Assembly: GCA_965230195.1 (NCBI GenBank)
Contig: OZ245997.1
Span: 2,852,001 to 2,916,000 of the forward strand
DNA length: 64,000 bases
Reading direction: 5' to 3'
From: Putridiphycobacter sp965230195
GTDB lineage: Bacteria > Bacteroidota > Bacteroidia > Flavobacteriales_D > Crocinitomicaceae
Part shown: one piece after another, positions 49,101 to 57,697 of the stretch
How the letters are laid out: each line of letters opens with the position of its first letter
Numbering within the stretch: position 1 is the stretch's first letter
Notes under the pieces: model-generated
What the model was told of the DNA's origin: nothing
Databases searched by the model: none
Seen by the model: the letters and a program-made list of their open reading frames with translations, nothing else
Program-made: the position numbers and the translations under genes

Positions 49101-49629
49101 TCGCTTACAATCTGATTTTATGAACGCCTCCAATTTCAGGGAAAAATTAAAAGAAACCGAGGACAGAATTCAATCTATGAGATTAATTCATGAAATGCTT
49201 TATAAAAGTGAAGATTTTACCAACCTTAATATTAAAGATTATATCCATGAGTTAAAAGAGAATATAATTGGTGCTCATAACAACAATCAGATAGATATCA
49301 TCTTTAAAATGGAAGTGGAGGCCCTGGAATTGGGAATGGACTTATTGATATCACTCGGGTTAATCATCAATGAAATATTTTCTAATTCACTCAAACATGC
49401 CTTTCAGGACAGACCGGAGGGCAATATTTCACTTAAACTGTTCAGCGATAGCAGTAAGATCTATATTAAAATTGATGATGATGGGATTGGTTCAGATATC
49501 CCTGCTGAAATACTATGTGATAATTCTCTCGGAATGGACCTGATATGGTCACTTGCAGACCAGCTTGATGCTGAAATTAACGTTGATACTGTAAATGGTT
49601 TCCATTACGAGCTGGTATTACCGTATTAG
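46120..49629 (+). CDS. Beta-propeller sensor histidine kinase with lipoprotein-like N-terminus (paralog 1)
   Basis: The 1169-residue protein starts with a lipobox-like signal (LAMLIFQAC). Residues 30-175 carry two copies of a short motif (LISESGDVVITGRP, LINSIGDIIRSGTP). Reg_prop-type propeller repeats of about 40 residues run over about 185-735 (repeated GNIWFGT...GGGVSKYDG...EGLS), then a Y_Y_Y domain (about 805-905), one transmembrane helix (about 912-932), a coiled coil, a HisKA_2 dimerisation domain with LLKEIHHRVKNNLQ (His980 or 981), and an ATPase domain (INEIFSNSLKHAF, DDGIGSD, SLGMDLIWSLADQL). It should sense a periplasmic ligand and phosphorylate a response regulator. There is no receiver or DNA-binding domain and no regulator gene nearby. 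The next gene is a close paralog. Confidence 0.9.
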   Translation: MPATGLKLCAYSLLAMLIFQACSESKPDDNTSPAPVYSHPKITNLDTLKGYAVNSITKDSILPLISESGDVVITGRPTQIKGVIIDDNVARNSKMVKAKSPDIVALNKNVVQVGTPERVKAIPDYPVKDSVDSYLINSIGDIIRSGTPLSVQGKPVFKTEPVPTLAHLPKFKDVATEDFQYLDVDQGIISSYIYEVYIDSRNNIWFGTYEGLSKFNGSSFINYTVKEGLSGNQIWAITEDRNGNMWFGSNGGGVSMFDGDKFVHFTEEEGLSRNEVWDILEDSKGNMWFATLGGGVSKYDGVHFTHYTQKEGLSHNEIWSILEDKKGNLWFGTYGGGVSKYDGESFIHYDKESGLGGNRVWTMMEDYRGDIWFGTYGDGVTRYDGEYFYNYSKEEGLTSDIILSIYEDDDHNIWFGTYGEGVDRFDGKNIINYAQEEGVSHGDVMSVIEDDYGNIWLGTNGGGVTRFNKQSFSHFGAREGLSDDVVLSIEEDNSGNVWIGSNGGGVSMYDGKTFSNYKTEQGLNGNVIWSVLNDSKGNLWFGTRNNGLSKFNGESFIHFSHYQNLLSQVPALFEDSKGNIWMGTEGAGIMKYDGKSIINYNSENGLGSNQIWSVLEDKKGNIWFGTVGGGIVKFDGELFTSYTEKEGLGSNAVWSMCESSDGGIWIGTDEGVSKFDGQNFLHFTKESGLCSNIIWSIIEDHNNNIWLGTQNGISVLKTLDAKNNDGDKPLTIIKTYDRLDGLKGLDFYENSVLIDRNKKIWLGSGKGVSRFDLEKFSINETPPVVRLNSIEIKEQFIDFKNINDSLWSDIVFDSVRPYTNLPVDLVLPFDKNHITFYFSAIDWSAPQKVKYSYKIEGLNDEWSEPSRDIKADFRSIPYGSYTFKVCAVKESGNWSEPFSYDFTIEPPIWKTWWAIVGYFVLFFLLVIGVFKWRTTRLKKHKEYLRIEVKKATREIRRQKEELKRTLISNEEKEILLKEIHHRVKNNLQIINSLIRLQSDFMNASNFREKLKETEDRIQSMRLIHEMLYKSEDFTNLNIKDYIHELKENIIGAHNNNQIDIIFKMEVEALELGMDLLISLGLIINEIFSNSLKHAFQDRPEGNISLKLFSDSSKIYIKIDDDGIGSDIPAEILCDNSLGMDLIWSLADQLDAEINVDTVNGFHYELVLPY

Positions 49630-49795
49630 AGATCCATCCACACATATTTCATAGTATAATTTAGAATAATTCCATTTTAGTTTAAAAATTGTAACAAAAC
49701 TGTTACTTTAACTGTATATTGCTAATACTGATGGCATCCCTTTAAGATTGATTGAATAAAAATATTGATGAGAGATTCATATTAAAGGGTTGTTT

Positions 49796-52700
49796 ATGTC
49801 ACGTTCATTTTTATATAACGTTAAGTTTTCTGCTTTAACGGTATTGCTGTTGTTTGTTCTTAATAGTTGTTCCGATCAAAATAAAAAAAGCAATGTATAT
49901 CCTAAAAATATAGAATGTAATCCTCCGATTGTTCAACTTGATACAGCTCATGGCTATAAAGTGAATTCCTCAACAGGGCATGAGGTCAGACCTTTAATAT
50001 CTGCTTTAGGTGATACGATTATTACCGGAAAAAAGATTATTGTAGAAGGGAGTATAGTTGGATCGAACCTAACAACTGTACCAGTAAGGGAAAAAGCGGG
50101 AATTCCGAAAATAATTCCCCTAAATAGAAAATCAAGCCCGGCTATAATCAATAATCAAGCCCGGGTAATGGTTGTTACTCATTCCGAGTCAGATTCCGTA
50201 AGTACAGTATTGATTAGTTCAATAGGAGATACTTTGGAAACAAATAAAAAATTGAAACTCAAAGGAAAGTATGTTAAAAAAAGAGAACCTAAGCCTGTAT
50301 ACGGACAATTACCCAGATCAAAAGATATTGCGAAAGAGAATTTTCAATTTTTAGGGTTAAATCAGGGACTTACTAATCCCTTTATCCATGATATTTTTAT
50401 TGATAAAAAAAATGTAGTGTGGCTTGCAACTTTAGGTGGTGTAATCAAATACAATGGGTCTGCTTTTACACGCTATTCTTCTAATGAAGGAATGAATGGG
50501 AAATACATCATGACAATAGAAGAAGATCATAAAGGTAATTTATGGTTTGGTACCTATGAGGCCGGGTTGATAAAGTATGATGGAGTGGGGTTTACTCAAT
50601 ACTCCGTCAATGAAGGGTTTAGTTGTAATGAGATAAGAGATATTGAAGCTGATGACCAGGGTAACATATGGATTGGAACAGCCGGAAAAGGATTAGCAAA
50701 ATTTGACGGAGAATATTTTACTTATTATTCTGTTAATGAAGGTTTAACTGGTAATTATATTCGGGTAATCCGGAAAGACAGGGATGGTAAACTTTGGTTC
50801 GGAACAAGAAGTGGTCTTACCTCACTTCAGGAAGAGTCATTTGTCAGATATACAGATGATTTAGGATTAATTGAAATGTCAGTGACTTCTATTGCGCCCG
50901 ATCATGAAGGTAATATCTGGTTTGGAGGGGCAAAAGTTTTAAAATTTGATGGCACTTATTTTACTCAATATTTGGAGGAAGAAGATTTTTCAAGGAACTT
51001 CATCTATTCAATGATTGTAGATAGAGATGGTGATTTATGGTTGGGAAGTTATGGGTCGGGAATTTTCAAATATTCGGAAAATGAATTCGTAAACTATGAT
51101 ATTGAAGACGGTATAACCAATAGTTCGATACTTTCCATTAAAGAAGATAAGTCGGGAAATATATGGTTTGGAACTGCCGGAGGAGGTGTTACCAGATACA
51201 AGAAAGGGTCGTTTTCACATATTCAGATTCAGGAAGCCTTGAACAAAGATGTATTAACCATTACAGAAGATAAAAAAGGATTGTTATGGTTTGGTTTTGA
51301 TGGCTCAGGATTCTTTAATTATGATGGGAAATCTTTCAGGCAATATCTTTCCCAAAAGAATGTGAACATAGAATCGATTTGGACATTGATGAGCGATTCA
51401 AAGGGAAATATTTGGCTCGGAACTAATACAGGGGTGGTAAGGTTTGATGGAGAGTATTTTGAAGGATTTGAGCTTTCCGGTTTTTCTTATGAAGATGGTG
51501 AAAGTATTGGAACATCACCAGTACAATCATTATTTGAAGATGCCAGAGGTAATATTTGGATTGGAACAAGTGATATTGGCATCATTAAATATGATGGAGA
51601 GGCCTTCATTCATTATCGGATGGAAGATGGTTTATCAAGTAATAAAATCTGGTCGATCACTGAAGATCAACGAGGAAATTTGTGGTTTGCAGGAAGTGTG
51701 GAAGGTGGATTAATGAAATTTGATGGGAAATTCTTTACTAATTATACCGAAAAAGAGGGGTTATCATCAAATACAGTATGGAAAGTTTTAGAAGGTATTG
51801 ATGGCAATATATGGATTGGTACTTCGGAAGGTATAAGTGTATTTGATGGTGAATCATTTGCAAATTATACTGTAAAAGAAGGATTGACAGATAATATGAT
51901 TTGGTGGATTGAAGAAGATTTGGAGGAAAATATATGGGTGGGTACTCAAAATGGTATTTCTGTAATTAACAGAAAAAACAATAAAAAAGAGAGGAATACA
52001 GAGTTGTCCTGGAATCAGGACAAGGTTTCTTCAATCAGAACACTGGGAGAGTTAGAAGGGCTTAAGGTCCTGAATTTTTTTGAAAACAGTATACTAATTG
52101 ATCATAAAGGCAGATTGTGGGCGGGAAGTGAGAGTGGTGTAGTAGCTAGTATTGATCTAAACTCGTTTCATTTTGATCAGGCACCACCAGTTGTTCAATT
52201 GGATGGTATCAGTATTATGGAAGAGTTTGTTGATTACACATCAGAAAAAAGTAATAAAGAGAACGAAGTACTTTATGATTCAGTCATTGCATTCACAAAT
52301 GTACCGACCCGGTTAGAGTTACCGTTTAAGAAAAATCACCTGACATTTTATTTTTCGGTAGTGGATTATTCGGCTCCCGATAAAATCAAATATTCTTATA
52401 AAATTGAAGGACTAAATAAAGAATGGAGCTTACCGAGTAAGGAAGTTAAGGCGGATTACAGAAATATTCCTTACGGTACTTATACATTTAAGGTGTGTGC
52501 AATAAAAGAAGGAGGAGAATGGAGTAAGCCGGTGAGCTACAGCTTTATTATTAAGGCACCCGTTTATTTGGAGTGGTGGGCTATTACCGGATATATAGTA
52601 TTGTTTATTCTTATCATATCGTTGCTTTTAAAATGGAGGATAAAAAGACTGGAAAGACAAAAAAAACATTTGAAACAAGAGGTTCAAAAGGCTACCCATG

Positions 52701-53356
52701 AGATTAAACGTCAAAAAGACGAGTTGAAAAGAACATTAATCTCCAATGAAGAAAAAGAAGTATTACTGAAAGAAGTACATCACAGGGTAAAAAATAATCT
52801 TCAAATCATCAATAGTCTGATTCGTCTGCAATCTGATTTTATGAACGCAGAGAATTTCAGGGAAAAATTGAAAGAAACGGAAGATAGAATTCAATCCATG
52901 AGGTTGATTCATGAAATGCTATATAAAAGTGAGGACTTTACCAGCTTAAATGTAAAGGATTATATTCATGAACTCAAGAATAACATAGTTGGCGCTAATG
53001 AAATTCATATAAAGATCGCATTTAAAATGGAAATAGAAGCATTAGAGCTGGGAATGGATCTGTTAATCTCTCTGGGATTAATAATCAATGAAATATTTTC
53101 TAACTCTCTTAAGCATGCGTTTCCTAACCAGACAGATGGTAGTATTTCACTTAAATTAGTCAGTGATAACAATAAAATTCATATCAGCATTGATGATAAT
53201 GGTATAGGTTCCGAAGTGTCAGCTGATGTCTTGCGGGACAGTTCTTTGGGAATGGACTTAATTTGGTCACTTGCCGATCAGCTGGATGCTGAAATTAGTG
53301 TTGAAACAGGAAAAGGTTTTTGTTACGAACTGGTTTTGCCTTATGAGCAACCATGA
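49796..53356 (+). CDS. Beta-propeller sensor histidine kinase with lipoprotein-like N-terminus (paralog 2)
   Basis: From ATG 49796 the product has 1186 residues (a TTG at 49790 is in frame). It has the same parts as the preceding gene: lipobox FVLNSC, a paired motif region (LISALGDTIITGKK, LISSIGDTLETNKK), propeller repeats (about 190-740), a Y_Y_Y domain, a transmembrane helix (about 928-948), HisKA_2 with LLKEVHHRVKNNLQ (His995/996) and the ATPase domain. The kinase parts are nearly identical in the two proteins, while the propellers are much more different, as expected of a duplication followed by divergence of the sensing part. The genes are in tandem 166 bp apart, with a short inverted repeat (GTAAC/GTTAC) between them. 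No cognate regulator is present. Confidence 0.9.
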   Translation: MSRSFLYNVKFSALTVLLLFVLNSCSDQNKKSNVYPKNIECNPPIVQLDTAHGYKVNSSTGHEVRPLISALGDTIITGKKIIVEGSIVGSNLTTVPVREKAGIPKIIPLNRKSSPAIINNQARVMVVTHSESDSVSTVLISSIGDTLETNKKLKLKGKYVKKREPKPVYGQLPRSKDIAKENFQFLGLNQGLTNPFIHDIFIDKKNVVWLATLGGVIKYNGSAFTRYSSNEGMNGKYIMTIEEDHKGNLWFGTYEAGLIKYDGVGFTQYSVNEGFSCNEIRDIEADDQGNIWIGTAGKGLAKFDGEYFTYYSVNEGLTGNYIRVIRKDRDGKLWFGTRSGLTSLQEESFVRYTDDLGLIEMSVTSIAPDHEGNIWFGGAKVLKFDGTYFTQYLEEEDFSRNFIYSMIVDRDGDLWLGSYGSGIFKYSENEFVNYDIEDGITNSSILSIKEDKSGNIWFGTAGGGVTRYKKGSFSHIQIQEALNKDVLTITEDKKGLLWFGFDGSGFFNYDGKSFRQYLSQKNVNIESIWTLMSDSKGNIWLGTNTGVVRFDGEYFEGFELSGFSYEDGESIGTSPVQSLFEDARGNIWIGTSDIGIIKYDGEAFIHYRMEDGLSSNKIWSITEDQRGNLWFAGSVEGGLMKFDGKFFTNYTEKEGLSSNTVWKVLEGIDGNIWIGTSEGISVFDGESFANYTVKEGLTDNMIWWIEEDLEENIWVGTQNGISVINRKNNKKERNTELSWNQDKVSSIRTLGELEGLKVLNFFENSILIDHKGRLWAGSESGVVASIDLNSFHFDQAPPVVQLDGISIMEEFVDYTSEKSNKENEVLYDSVIAFTNVPTRLELPFKKNHLTFYFSVVDYSAPDKIKYSYKIEGLNKEWSLPSKEVKADYRNIPYGTYTFKVCAIKEGGEWSKPVSYSFIIKAPVYLEWWAITGYIVLFILIISLLLKWRIKRLERQKKHLKQEVQKATHEIKRQKDELKRTLISNEEKEVLLKEVHHRVKNNLQIINSLIRLQSDFMNAENFREKLKETEDRIQSMRLIHEMLYKSEDFTSLNVKDYIHELKNNIVGANEIHIKIAFKMEIEALELGMDLLISLGLIINEIFSNSLKHAFPNQTDGSISLKLVSDNNKIHISIDDNGIGSEVSADVLRDSSLGMDLIWSLADQLDAEISVETGKGFCYELVLPYEQP

Positions 53357-53562
53357 TTTCAAAATAATTGGTAAATAGGTGGGGGAAGTAGACTTAGTCA
53401 GTATTTATCTAACTGACAAATTAAAAGCAACTATTACCAGAGAATTTCCAGAATCTAAGTAGTGAAACGCCAGCAAAAAAGGAACTTTCGATTTACAGAG
53501 CATGCGAAATATCAGTTAAAAAATGTAAATTAGTCAATGCTATTTTAACAAAAACTTATCCC

Positions 53563-54882
53563 ATGAACTTTAAACTATTCTTTTGCATAATTCTTCTTTT
53601 TGGTCTGTGGTCCTGTAGTGAAAGTAATCAAACGAATGGTGTAAATTCTGTTGAGCCTGTTGATAAAGATACATTAATGCCCTTTTTGGACAAAACAGGA
53701 ACAGGCTATTATGGCGTTTATCATTTTGGAGAATCAGAAATGGAATCCAGTTTATTAGTATATGGCTCTTTAAAGGATGGTTATTTTGCTCAACTTAAAT
53801 CAGGAGAGTATAATGATGAGGGTACAGCATGGATTTGGAATTATGAAAATTTAAAAAATGTAAGAATTGAAAAAAATAAGTTTTTTTCTGATAAAAGTAA
53901 TGGTGAATTTGTAATGATTGAATCGACCGGTGAAATCGCATTGAAAATATTTGATTCATGGAGTTATGAAGGAGAAGAATTGGGTTACCAAACAACTACA
54001 GCTGACAGTTATTATGCAGGCGATTATACAGAGGCCTCTCTTACAACATTAACGATAGAAGAACTTAAAAAATGGAAACTGAATGAATTGGGTTATATGC
54101 GAAATGAAATTTTTGCTCGTTATGGCTTTAAATTTAATAATGGCGGTGCAATGGACACCTATTTTAAATTGTATGATTGGTTCAAACCACAACATAAAAA
54201 TGTTGATTCTTTTTTAACACCCCTTGAAAAACAAAATATAGCCACAATTAGAGAAGCTGAAAATTTAGTGGTTGATGAACTTGCTCCTGTAGAAGTAGAA
54301 GAAATGGAAACAACACTAACAGGTAGCTGGATTTGCAATGCCAGCAAAGCATTTGATTTAAATGAAGATGGTTCTTTTCATGCTAAAGAATTTAATAATG
54401 AGCAAGACGGAACTTGGTGGTTAACTGATAAGATTCTGCACATTTTCACGAATGATGATACTGTAAAATTTACTATAGGTTATATGGATCGAACCCAAAT
54501 GATAATTGAAAAAATTGACTTTAAAAAGTGGCATCATTTTCTATGTCAAACAGGTGGAGATTACAGGGTATATAGTGTGTTGGCAAAAGAAAGACCAGTA
54601 GGCCGAAATTTGAAACATGCTTTAATAGGGTACTGGTACAATAGTGAAGGTTTTGAACTAAAAGCTAACGGTACCTACATCCATCACGGACCAGATTGTG
54701 GTGATGGTACCTGGGAATTGAATGACAGAACTCTAATTATTAAAGAAGAGGAATGTGGCGGAATGGAAATGGAAATTGAATATGTTACATCAGACCGTTT
54801 AGTATTTTCTGAAGACTGGACACTATTCAGAACCAGGCCGGAAGATAGTAGTATAATAACACCAAAAAGTGAGTATCCATAA
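53563..54882 (+). CDS. YARHG-domain lipoprotein with lipocalin-like repeats
   Basis: The 439-residue protein has a lipoprotein signal (LFGLWSC, Cys18). Residues about 163-232 form a YARHG domain (LTIEELKKWKLNELGYMRNE, then IFARYGFKF, YFKLYDWFKP, LTPLEKQNI), an extracellular module named for that motif and often found with peptidase or propeller proteins. Before it is a beta-rich domain of about 130 residues, and after it two similar beta modules (LTGSWICNASKAFDLNEDG and LIGYWYNSEGFELKANG), each with the G-x-W start of a small lipocalin-like barrel. The function is unknown. It lies 206 bp after the second sensor kinase on the same strand; a ligand-binding or signalling role with the kinases is only a guess. 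Confidence 0.75.
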   Translation: MNFKLFFCIILLFGLWSCSESNQTNGVNSVEPVDKDTLMPFLDKTGTGYYGVYHFGESEMESSLLVYGSLKDGYFAQLKSGEYNDEGTAWIWNYENLKNVRIEKNKFFSDKSNGEFVMIESTGEIALKIFDSWSYEGEELGYQTTTADSYYAGDYTEASLTTLTIEELKKWKLNELGYMRNEIFARYGFKFNNGGAMDTYFKLYDWFKPQHKNVDSFLTPLEKQNIATIREAENLVVDELAPVEVEEMETTLTGSWICNASKAFDLNEDGSFHAKEFNNEQDGTWWLTDKILHIFTNDDTVKFTIGYMDRTQMIIEKIDFKKWHHFLCQTGGDYRVYSVLAKERPVGRNLKHALIGYWYNSEGFELKANGTYIHHGPDCGDGTWELNDRTLIIKEEECGGMEMEIEYVTSDRLVFSEDWTLFRTRPEDSSIITPKSEYP

Positions 54883-54975
54883 GGCCTGAAATGAAAGCCA
54901 GCCCCCTTAAAATGTTTTAAAGTGTAATTCAAATAATTTTAACAAACTGATCCAAATAATCATACTAGGTATGGA

Positions 54976-55003
54976 TTGATCAAACACAAATTTGGTACTT
55001 TTG
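54976..55003 (+). promoter_or_regulatory. Possible promoter of the glutathione peroxidase gene
   Basis: TTG at 54976-54978 and TACTTTTG at 54996-55003 are separated by 17 nt, two shorter than usual, so this is a weak match. The -7 element alone is good. Confidence 0.35.
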
Positions 55004-55040
55004 TATCTCAAATAAATTAATGAGCTAATAAATAATACCA

Positions 55041-55526
55041 ATGAATTTCTACGATTTAAACATTAATACCCCTGCCGGAAAAGAACTTTCAATGGCTGAT
55101 TATAAGGGTAAGACAGTATTGGTTGTTAATACAGCCACTCAATGTGGATTAACACCACAATTTAAGGGGCTTGAAAAACTTCATCAAAAATATAAAGACC
55201 AGGGATTGGTGATTATCGGTACACCGTGTAATCAATTTTTAAAACAGGAGCCATTATCAAACGATCAGATGGAGGAAATGTGTCAGGTTAATCACGGTGT
55301 TACATTTCAACTCACTGAAAAAATTGAAGTAAACGGAAGTAATACGCACCCTGTTTTTAAATACCTTAAATCTAAATTAAAAGGTAAAGGACTTTTTAAG
55401 AAAAGGATTAAATGGAACTTTACTAAATTCTTAATCTCACCAGACGGAGAACCGGTTAAAAGGTTTGAACCAAAAACCAAACCTGCCGGAATTGAAAAGG
55501 ATATTGTTGCGCTGTTAAATAATTAA
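55041..55526 (+). CDS. Glutathione-peroxidase-family thiol peroxidase
   Basis: The 161-residue protein has the thioredoxin-fold motifs of the family: NTATQCGLTPQ with peroxidatic Cys35, GTPCNQF with the active-site Gln region, and KWNFTKFLI with the conserved Trp-Asn pair. The Cys, not selenocysteine, form in bacteria generally uses thioredoxin to reduce hydrogen and lipid peroxides. A second cysteine in EEMCQVNHGV is in the position of the resolving Cys of thioredoxin-dependent members. No signal peptide is seen, so it is cytoplasmic. It is two bases ahead of an MBL-fold hydrolase gene, so the two are likely an operon. Confidence 0.92.
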   Translation: MNFYDLNINTPAGKELSMADYKGKTVLVVNTATQCGLTPQFKGLEKLHQKYKDQGLVIIGTPCNQFLKQEPLSNDQMEEMCQVNHGVTFQLTEKIEVNGSNTHPVFKYLKSKLKGKGLFKKRIKWNFTKFLISPDGEPVKRFEPKTKPAGIEKDIVALLNN

Positions 55527-55528
55527 CA

Positions 55529-56638
55529 ATGGTGATTTTAGTTGCAACTGTATCTTTTTTTATTATTTGTATTACTGCGGTTATACTTTATGTTCGATTA
55601 AATCCACAGTTTGGCGGACGAATCAATAATGCACATATTGCATTGTATAGTCAGTCAAAACAATGGAATGGTAAGACATTCGAAAACAGGATTGAAACCA
55701 ATATGGATTTTAAACTGAAGGATGTACCTAAACTCATGATATCTCAGTTTACCAATACTAAGCTAAGGAGGCCAAAACTTCCTATTCCCGTAGTGCCTTT
55801 TTCAGATGCGGAATGGGAGTCAGTACCTGAAAAACCCAAGTATGTATGGTATGGTCATGCCACATTATTATTACAAATTAATGGTCAATCAATACTAATT
55901 GACCCTATGTTTGGTGGTGATGCATCTCCAATTGGACCATTTTCAGTTAAGCGCTTTAGTGATAATACCCTTGATTTAATTGATGATTTACCAGAAATTG
56001 ATTTGGTTGTTTTATCACACGATCATTATGATCATCTAGATTATAAAAGTATTCAAAAACTGAAGGGGAAAGTCAAATTATTCTATGTGGCGCTCGGAGT
56101 AGCAAGGCATTTGGAGAAGTGGGGAATACCATCAAACCACATAAAAGAGTTTGACTGGTGGGATGAACAGACATTCAATGGTATTAAAATTACCTTTACT
56201 GAATCCAGACATTTTGCAGGAAGAGGCCCAACTGACCGGTTTAAGTCACTTTGGGGAGGTTGGATATTTAAAACGGCATCTCATAATATTTACTGGAGTG
56301 GAGATGGTGGTTTTGGAGATCATTTTAAAAGTATTGGAGACCAGTTTGGTCCATTCGACATTGGGTTTATGGAATGTGGACAATACAATGAATACTGGAG
56401 AGCACTACACATGTTTCCGGATGAAGCTGTTACCGCTGCGAAAGAAGCCCGGGTTAATATTGCTGTCCCGGTACATTGGGGTGGTTTTGCCTTGTCATCT
56501 CATTTATGGAAGCACCCGGTAGAAACATTCCTTAAACATGCAAATCAAGAGGGAGTTGAGGCCGAAACACCTGAGCCGGGTAAGGTTATGATAGTTGGTG
56601 AATCGAAGACAAAAAGATGGTGGGAAGAAATTGAATAA
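55529..56638 (+). CDS. Metallo-beta-lactamase-fold hydrolase, NAPE-PLD/UlaG-like
   Basis: The 369-residue protein starts with a hydrophobic segment (VILVATVSFFIICITAVIL), a signal anchor or membrane helix. The MBL domain has HDHYDHLD (164-171), the HxHxDH zinc motif, then further ligands in ESRHFAGRG, YWSGDGGFG and VPVHWG. WYGHATLLLQINGQSILIDP at about 110 is characteristic of the NAPE-hydrolysing phospholipase D/UlaG branch. In bacteria these are probably lipid or phosphodiester hydrolases at the membrane; the substrate is not known. It follows the glutathione peroxidase gene after two bases, perhaps in lipid peroxide handling. A bidirectional terminator follows. Confidence 0.88.
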   Translation: MVILVATVSFFIICITAVILYVRLNPQFGGRINNAHIALYSQSKQWNGKTFENRIETNMDFKLKDVPKLMISQFTNTKLRRPKLPIPVVPFSDAEWESVPEKPKYVWYGHATLLLQINGQSILIDPMFGGDASPIGPFSVKRFSDNTLDLIDDLPEIDLVVLSHDHYDHLDYKSIQKLKGKVKLFYVALGVARHLEKWGIPSNHIKEFDWWDEQTFNGIKITFTESRHFAGRGPTDRFKSLWGGWIFKTASHNIYWSGDGGFGDHFKSIGDQFGPFDIGFMECGQYNEYWRALHMFPDEAVTAAKEARVNIAVPVHWGGFALSSHLWKHPVETFLKHANQEGVEAETPEPGKVMIVGESKTKRWWEEIE

Positions 56639-56652
56639 ACAGGATTAAAATA

Positions 56653-56683
56653 ACTCCCGGTTATTACTACAATAACCGGGAGT
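56653..56683. terminator. Bidirectional terminator between convergent genes
   Basis: A perfect 13-bp stem, ACTCCCGGTTATT (56653-56665) with AATAACCGGGAGT (56671-56683), has a 5-nt loop. It lies between the ends of the MBL (+) and GIN-domain (-) genes. T-rich sequence follows it on the minus strand. Confidence 0.75.
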
Positions 56684-56699
56684 ATACAAAAAAACGGTA

Positions 56700-57479
56700 T
56701 TAATTTGAGTTATTCAGGCTACCGCTCCCTGAACTGGAATAGTTAATAATCGGATTCCCTTTATAAAATACGCTTCCTGATCCACTGATTTCAGCATCTA
56801 ATGTACTATCAGCGTGAACTTCAGCTAAACCACTGCCACTGATTTTAATATCGGCATCATCAGTAATATAATTAAACCCTCTAAAGCTGCCACTGCCACT
56901 GACAGCAATATCTGAATGTACTGACAAACCTCTTACATCAACTAATCCCGATCCTGAAATTGTTGTTTTTAAATTATCATTTTCCAGATAGTTAATATCA
57001 ATATTTCCTGAACCGGAAATAACAATTTCCTGGTTAACCGCTTTTAAAGCATTAGATTCGAAATAACCTGATCCTGAAATAGTCAGATCGAAGTCAGGTA
57101 TAAATTGAGTGGTATCAAAACTGGCATCCACTTTTCCGCTTCCGGGAACCGAAATGGCCTCTATATTAGGTGAACTGACTTTAAAATTAATATCTTCACT
57201 GTTTTTAAAGTGATATCCTTTTTTCTTCTCAATATATAAGGTGTTATTACTAACCGATAATTTAAGAGCATTAAATATCTTTTCGTTTGAATTAACTACA
57301 ATACTGGTTTCATTCTCTTGAGTAAATTCAAGATTTCCAGGTATATTAAACTCAATTTTATTAAAAGTTGACAAGTCAACTGTACGGTCTTCTGTAGTTC
57401 CTTTTGAGGCATCTATTTTTTTACAGCTTATTAATGCTAGTGCTGCTATAAACAAAGTGATTTTAATTTTATTATTCAT
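56700..57479 (-). CDS. GIN-domain (DUF2807) lipoprotein
   Basis: From ATG 57479 the product has 259 residues; a longer frame to 57599 contains no signal. It starts with KIKITLFIAALALISC, a lipobox (Cys19). The mature part is a repeated beta-helix typical of DUF2807/GIN proteins: FNKIEFNIPGNLEFTQ, then many SGSG turns (SGSGYFESNAL, SGSGNIDIN, SGSGLVDVRG, SGSGSFRG, SGSGLAEVHA, SGSGSVFYKG). The domain is common in Bacteroidota envelope proteins and its role is unknown. A good minus-strand promoter lies at 57613-57581. It is divergent from the SRPBCC gene, which has its own promoter-like box in the same interval, and convergent with the MBL gene. Confidence 0.85.
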   Translation of the reverse strand: MNNKIKITLFIAALALISCKKIDASKGTTEDRTVDLSTFNKIEFNIPGNLEFTQENETSIVVNSNEKIFNALKLSVSNNTLYIEKKKGYHFKNSEDINFKVSSPNIEAISVPGSGKVDASFDTTQFIPDFDLTISGSGYFESNALKAVNQEIVISGSGNIDINYLENDNLKTTISGSGLVDVRGLSVHSDIAVSGSGSFRGFNYITDDADIKISGSGLAEVHADSTLDAEISGSGSVFYKGNPIINYSSSGSGSLNNSN

Positions 57480-57580
57480 TGTTTTAATGTTTTTCCGGCT
57501 GTCCAGCCATTGCTTTTTAATTAGGACAATCAATTGGAAGGATACCCCTATCTGAAGGCAATTATTTTCGATTGACATTG

Positions 57581-57613
57581 CAAAAATAGAGTCTATCAAA
57601 GAGTATAACCAAA
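57581..57613 (-). promoter_or_regulatory. Promoter of the GIN-domain gene
   Basis: On the minus strand TTTG (57613-57610), a 21-nt spacer and TATTTTTG (57588-57581) match the consensus. The transcript would have a leader of about 95 nt. Confidence 0.55.
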
Positions 57614-57638
57614 ATAATCAGGAATTTTTTTTGTTTTT

Positions 57639-57666
57639 TGTCCCTTTTGTATGATCTTGTTCGTAG
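57639..57666 (+). promoter_or_regulatory. Possible ECF42-type promoter before the SRPBCC/DGPF genes
   Basis: TGTCCC at 57639-57644 is followed after 17 nt by CGTAG at 57662-57666. Described ECF42 promoters have a TGTCGA-like -35 and a CG(A/T)C-like -10. The match is partial. It lies about 30 bp before the first gene of the sigma factor module, which is where self-regulated ECF targets usually have their promoter. Confidence 0.35.
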
Positions 57667-57697
57667 TCCATATAAACAAGCAACTTAAATAGAAGTT

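Noticed and set aside
49694..49709. Inverted repeat GTAAC/GTTAC before the second sensor kinase
   Set aside because: Only five base pairs, AT-rich context, no second copy; too weak for an operator.
54962..54975. Short palindrome CATAC/GTATG before the peroxidase gene
   Set aside because: Five base pairs; likely chance in AT-rich DNA.
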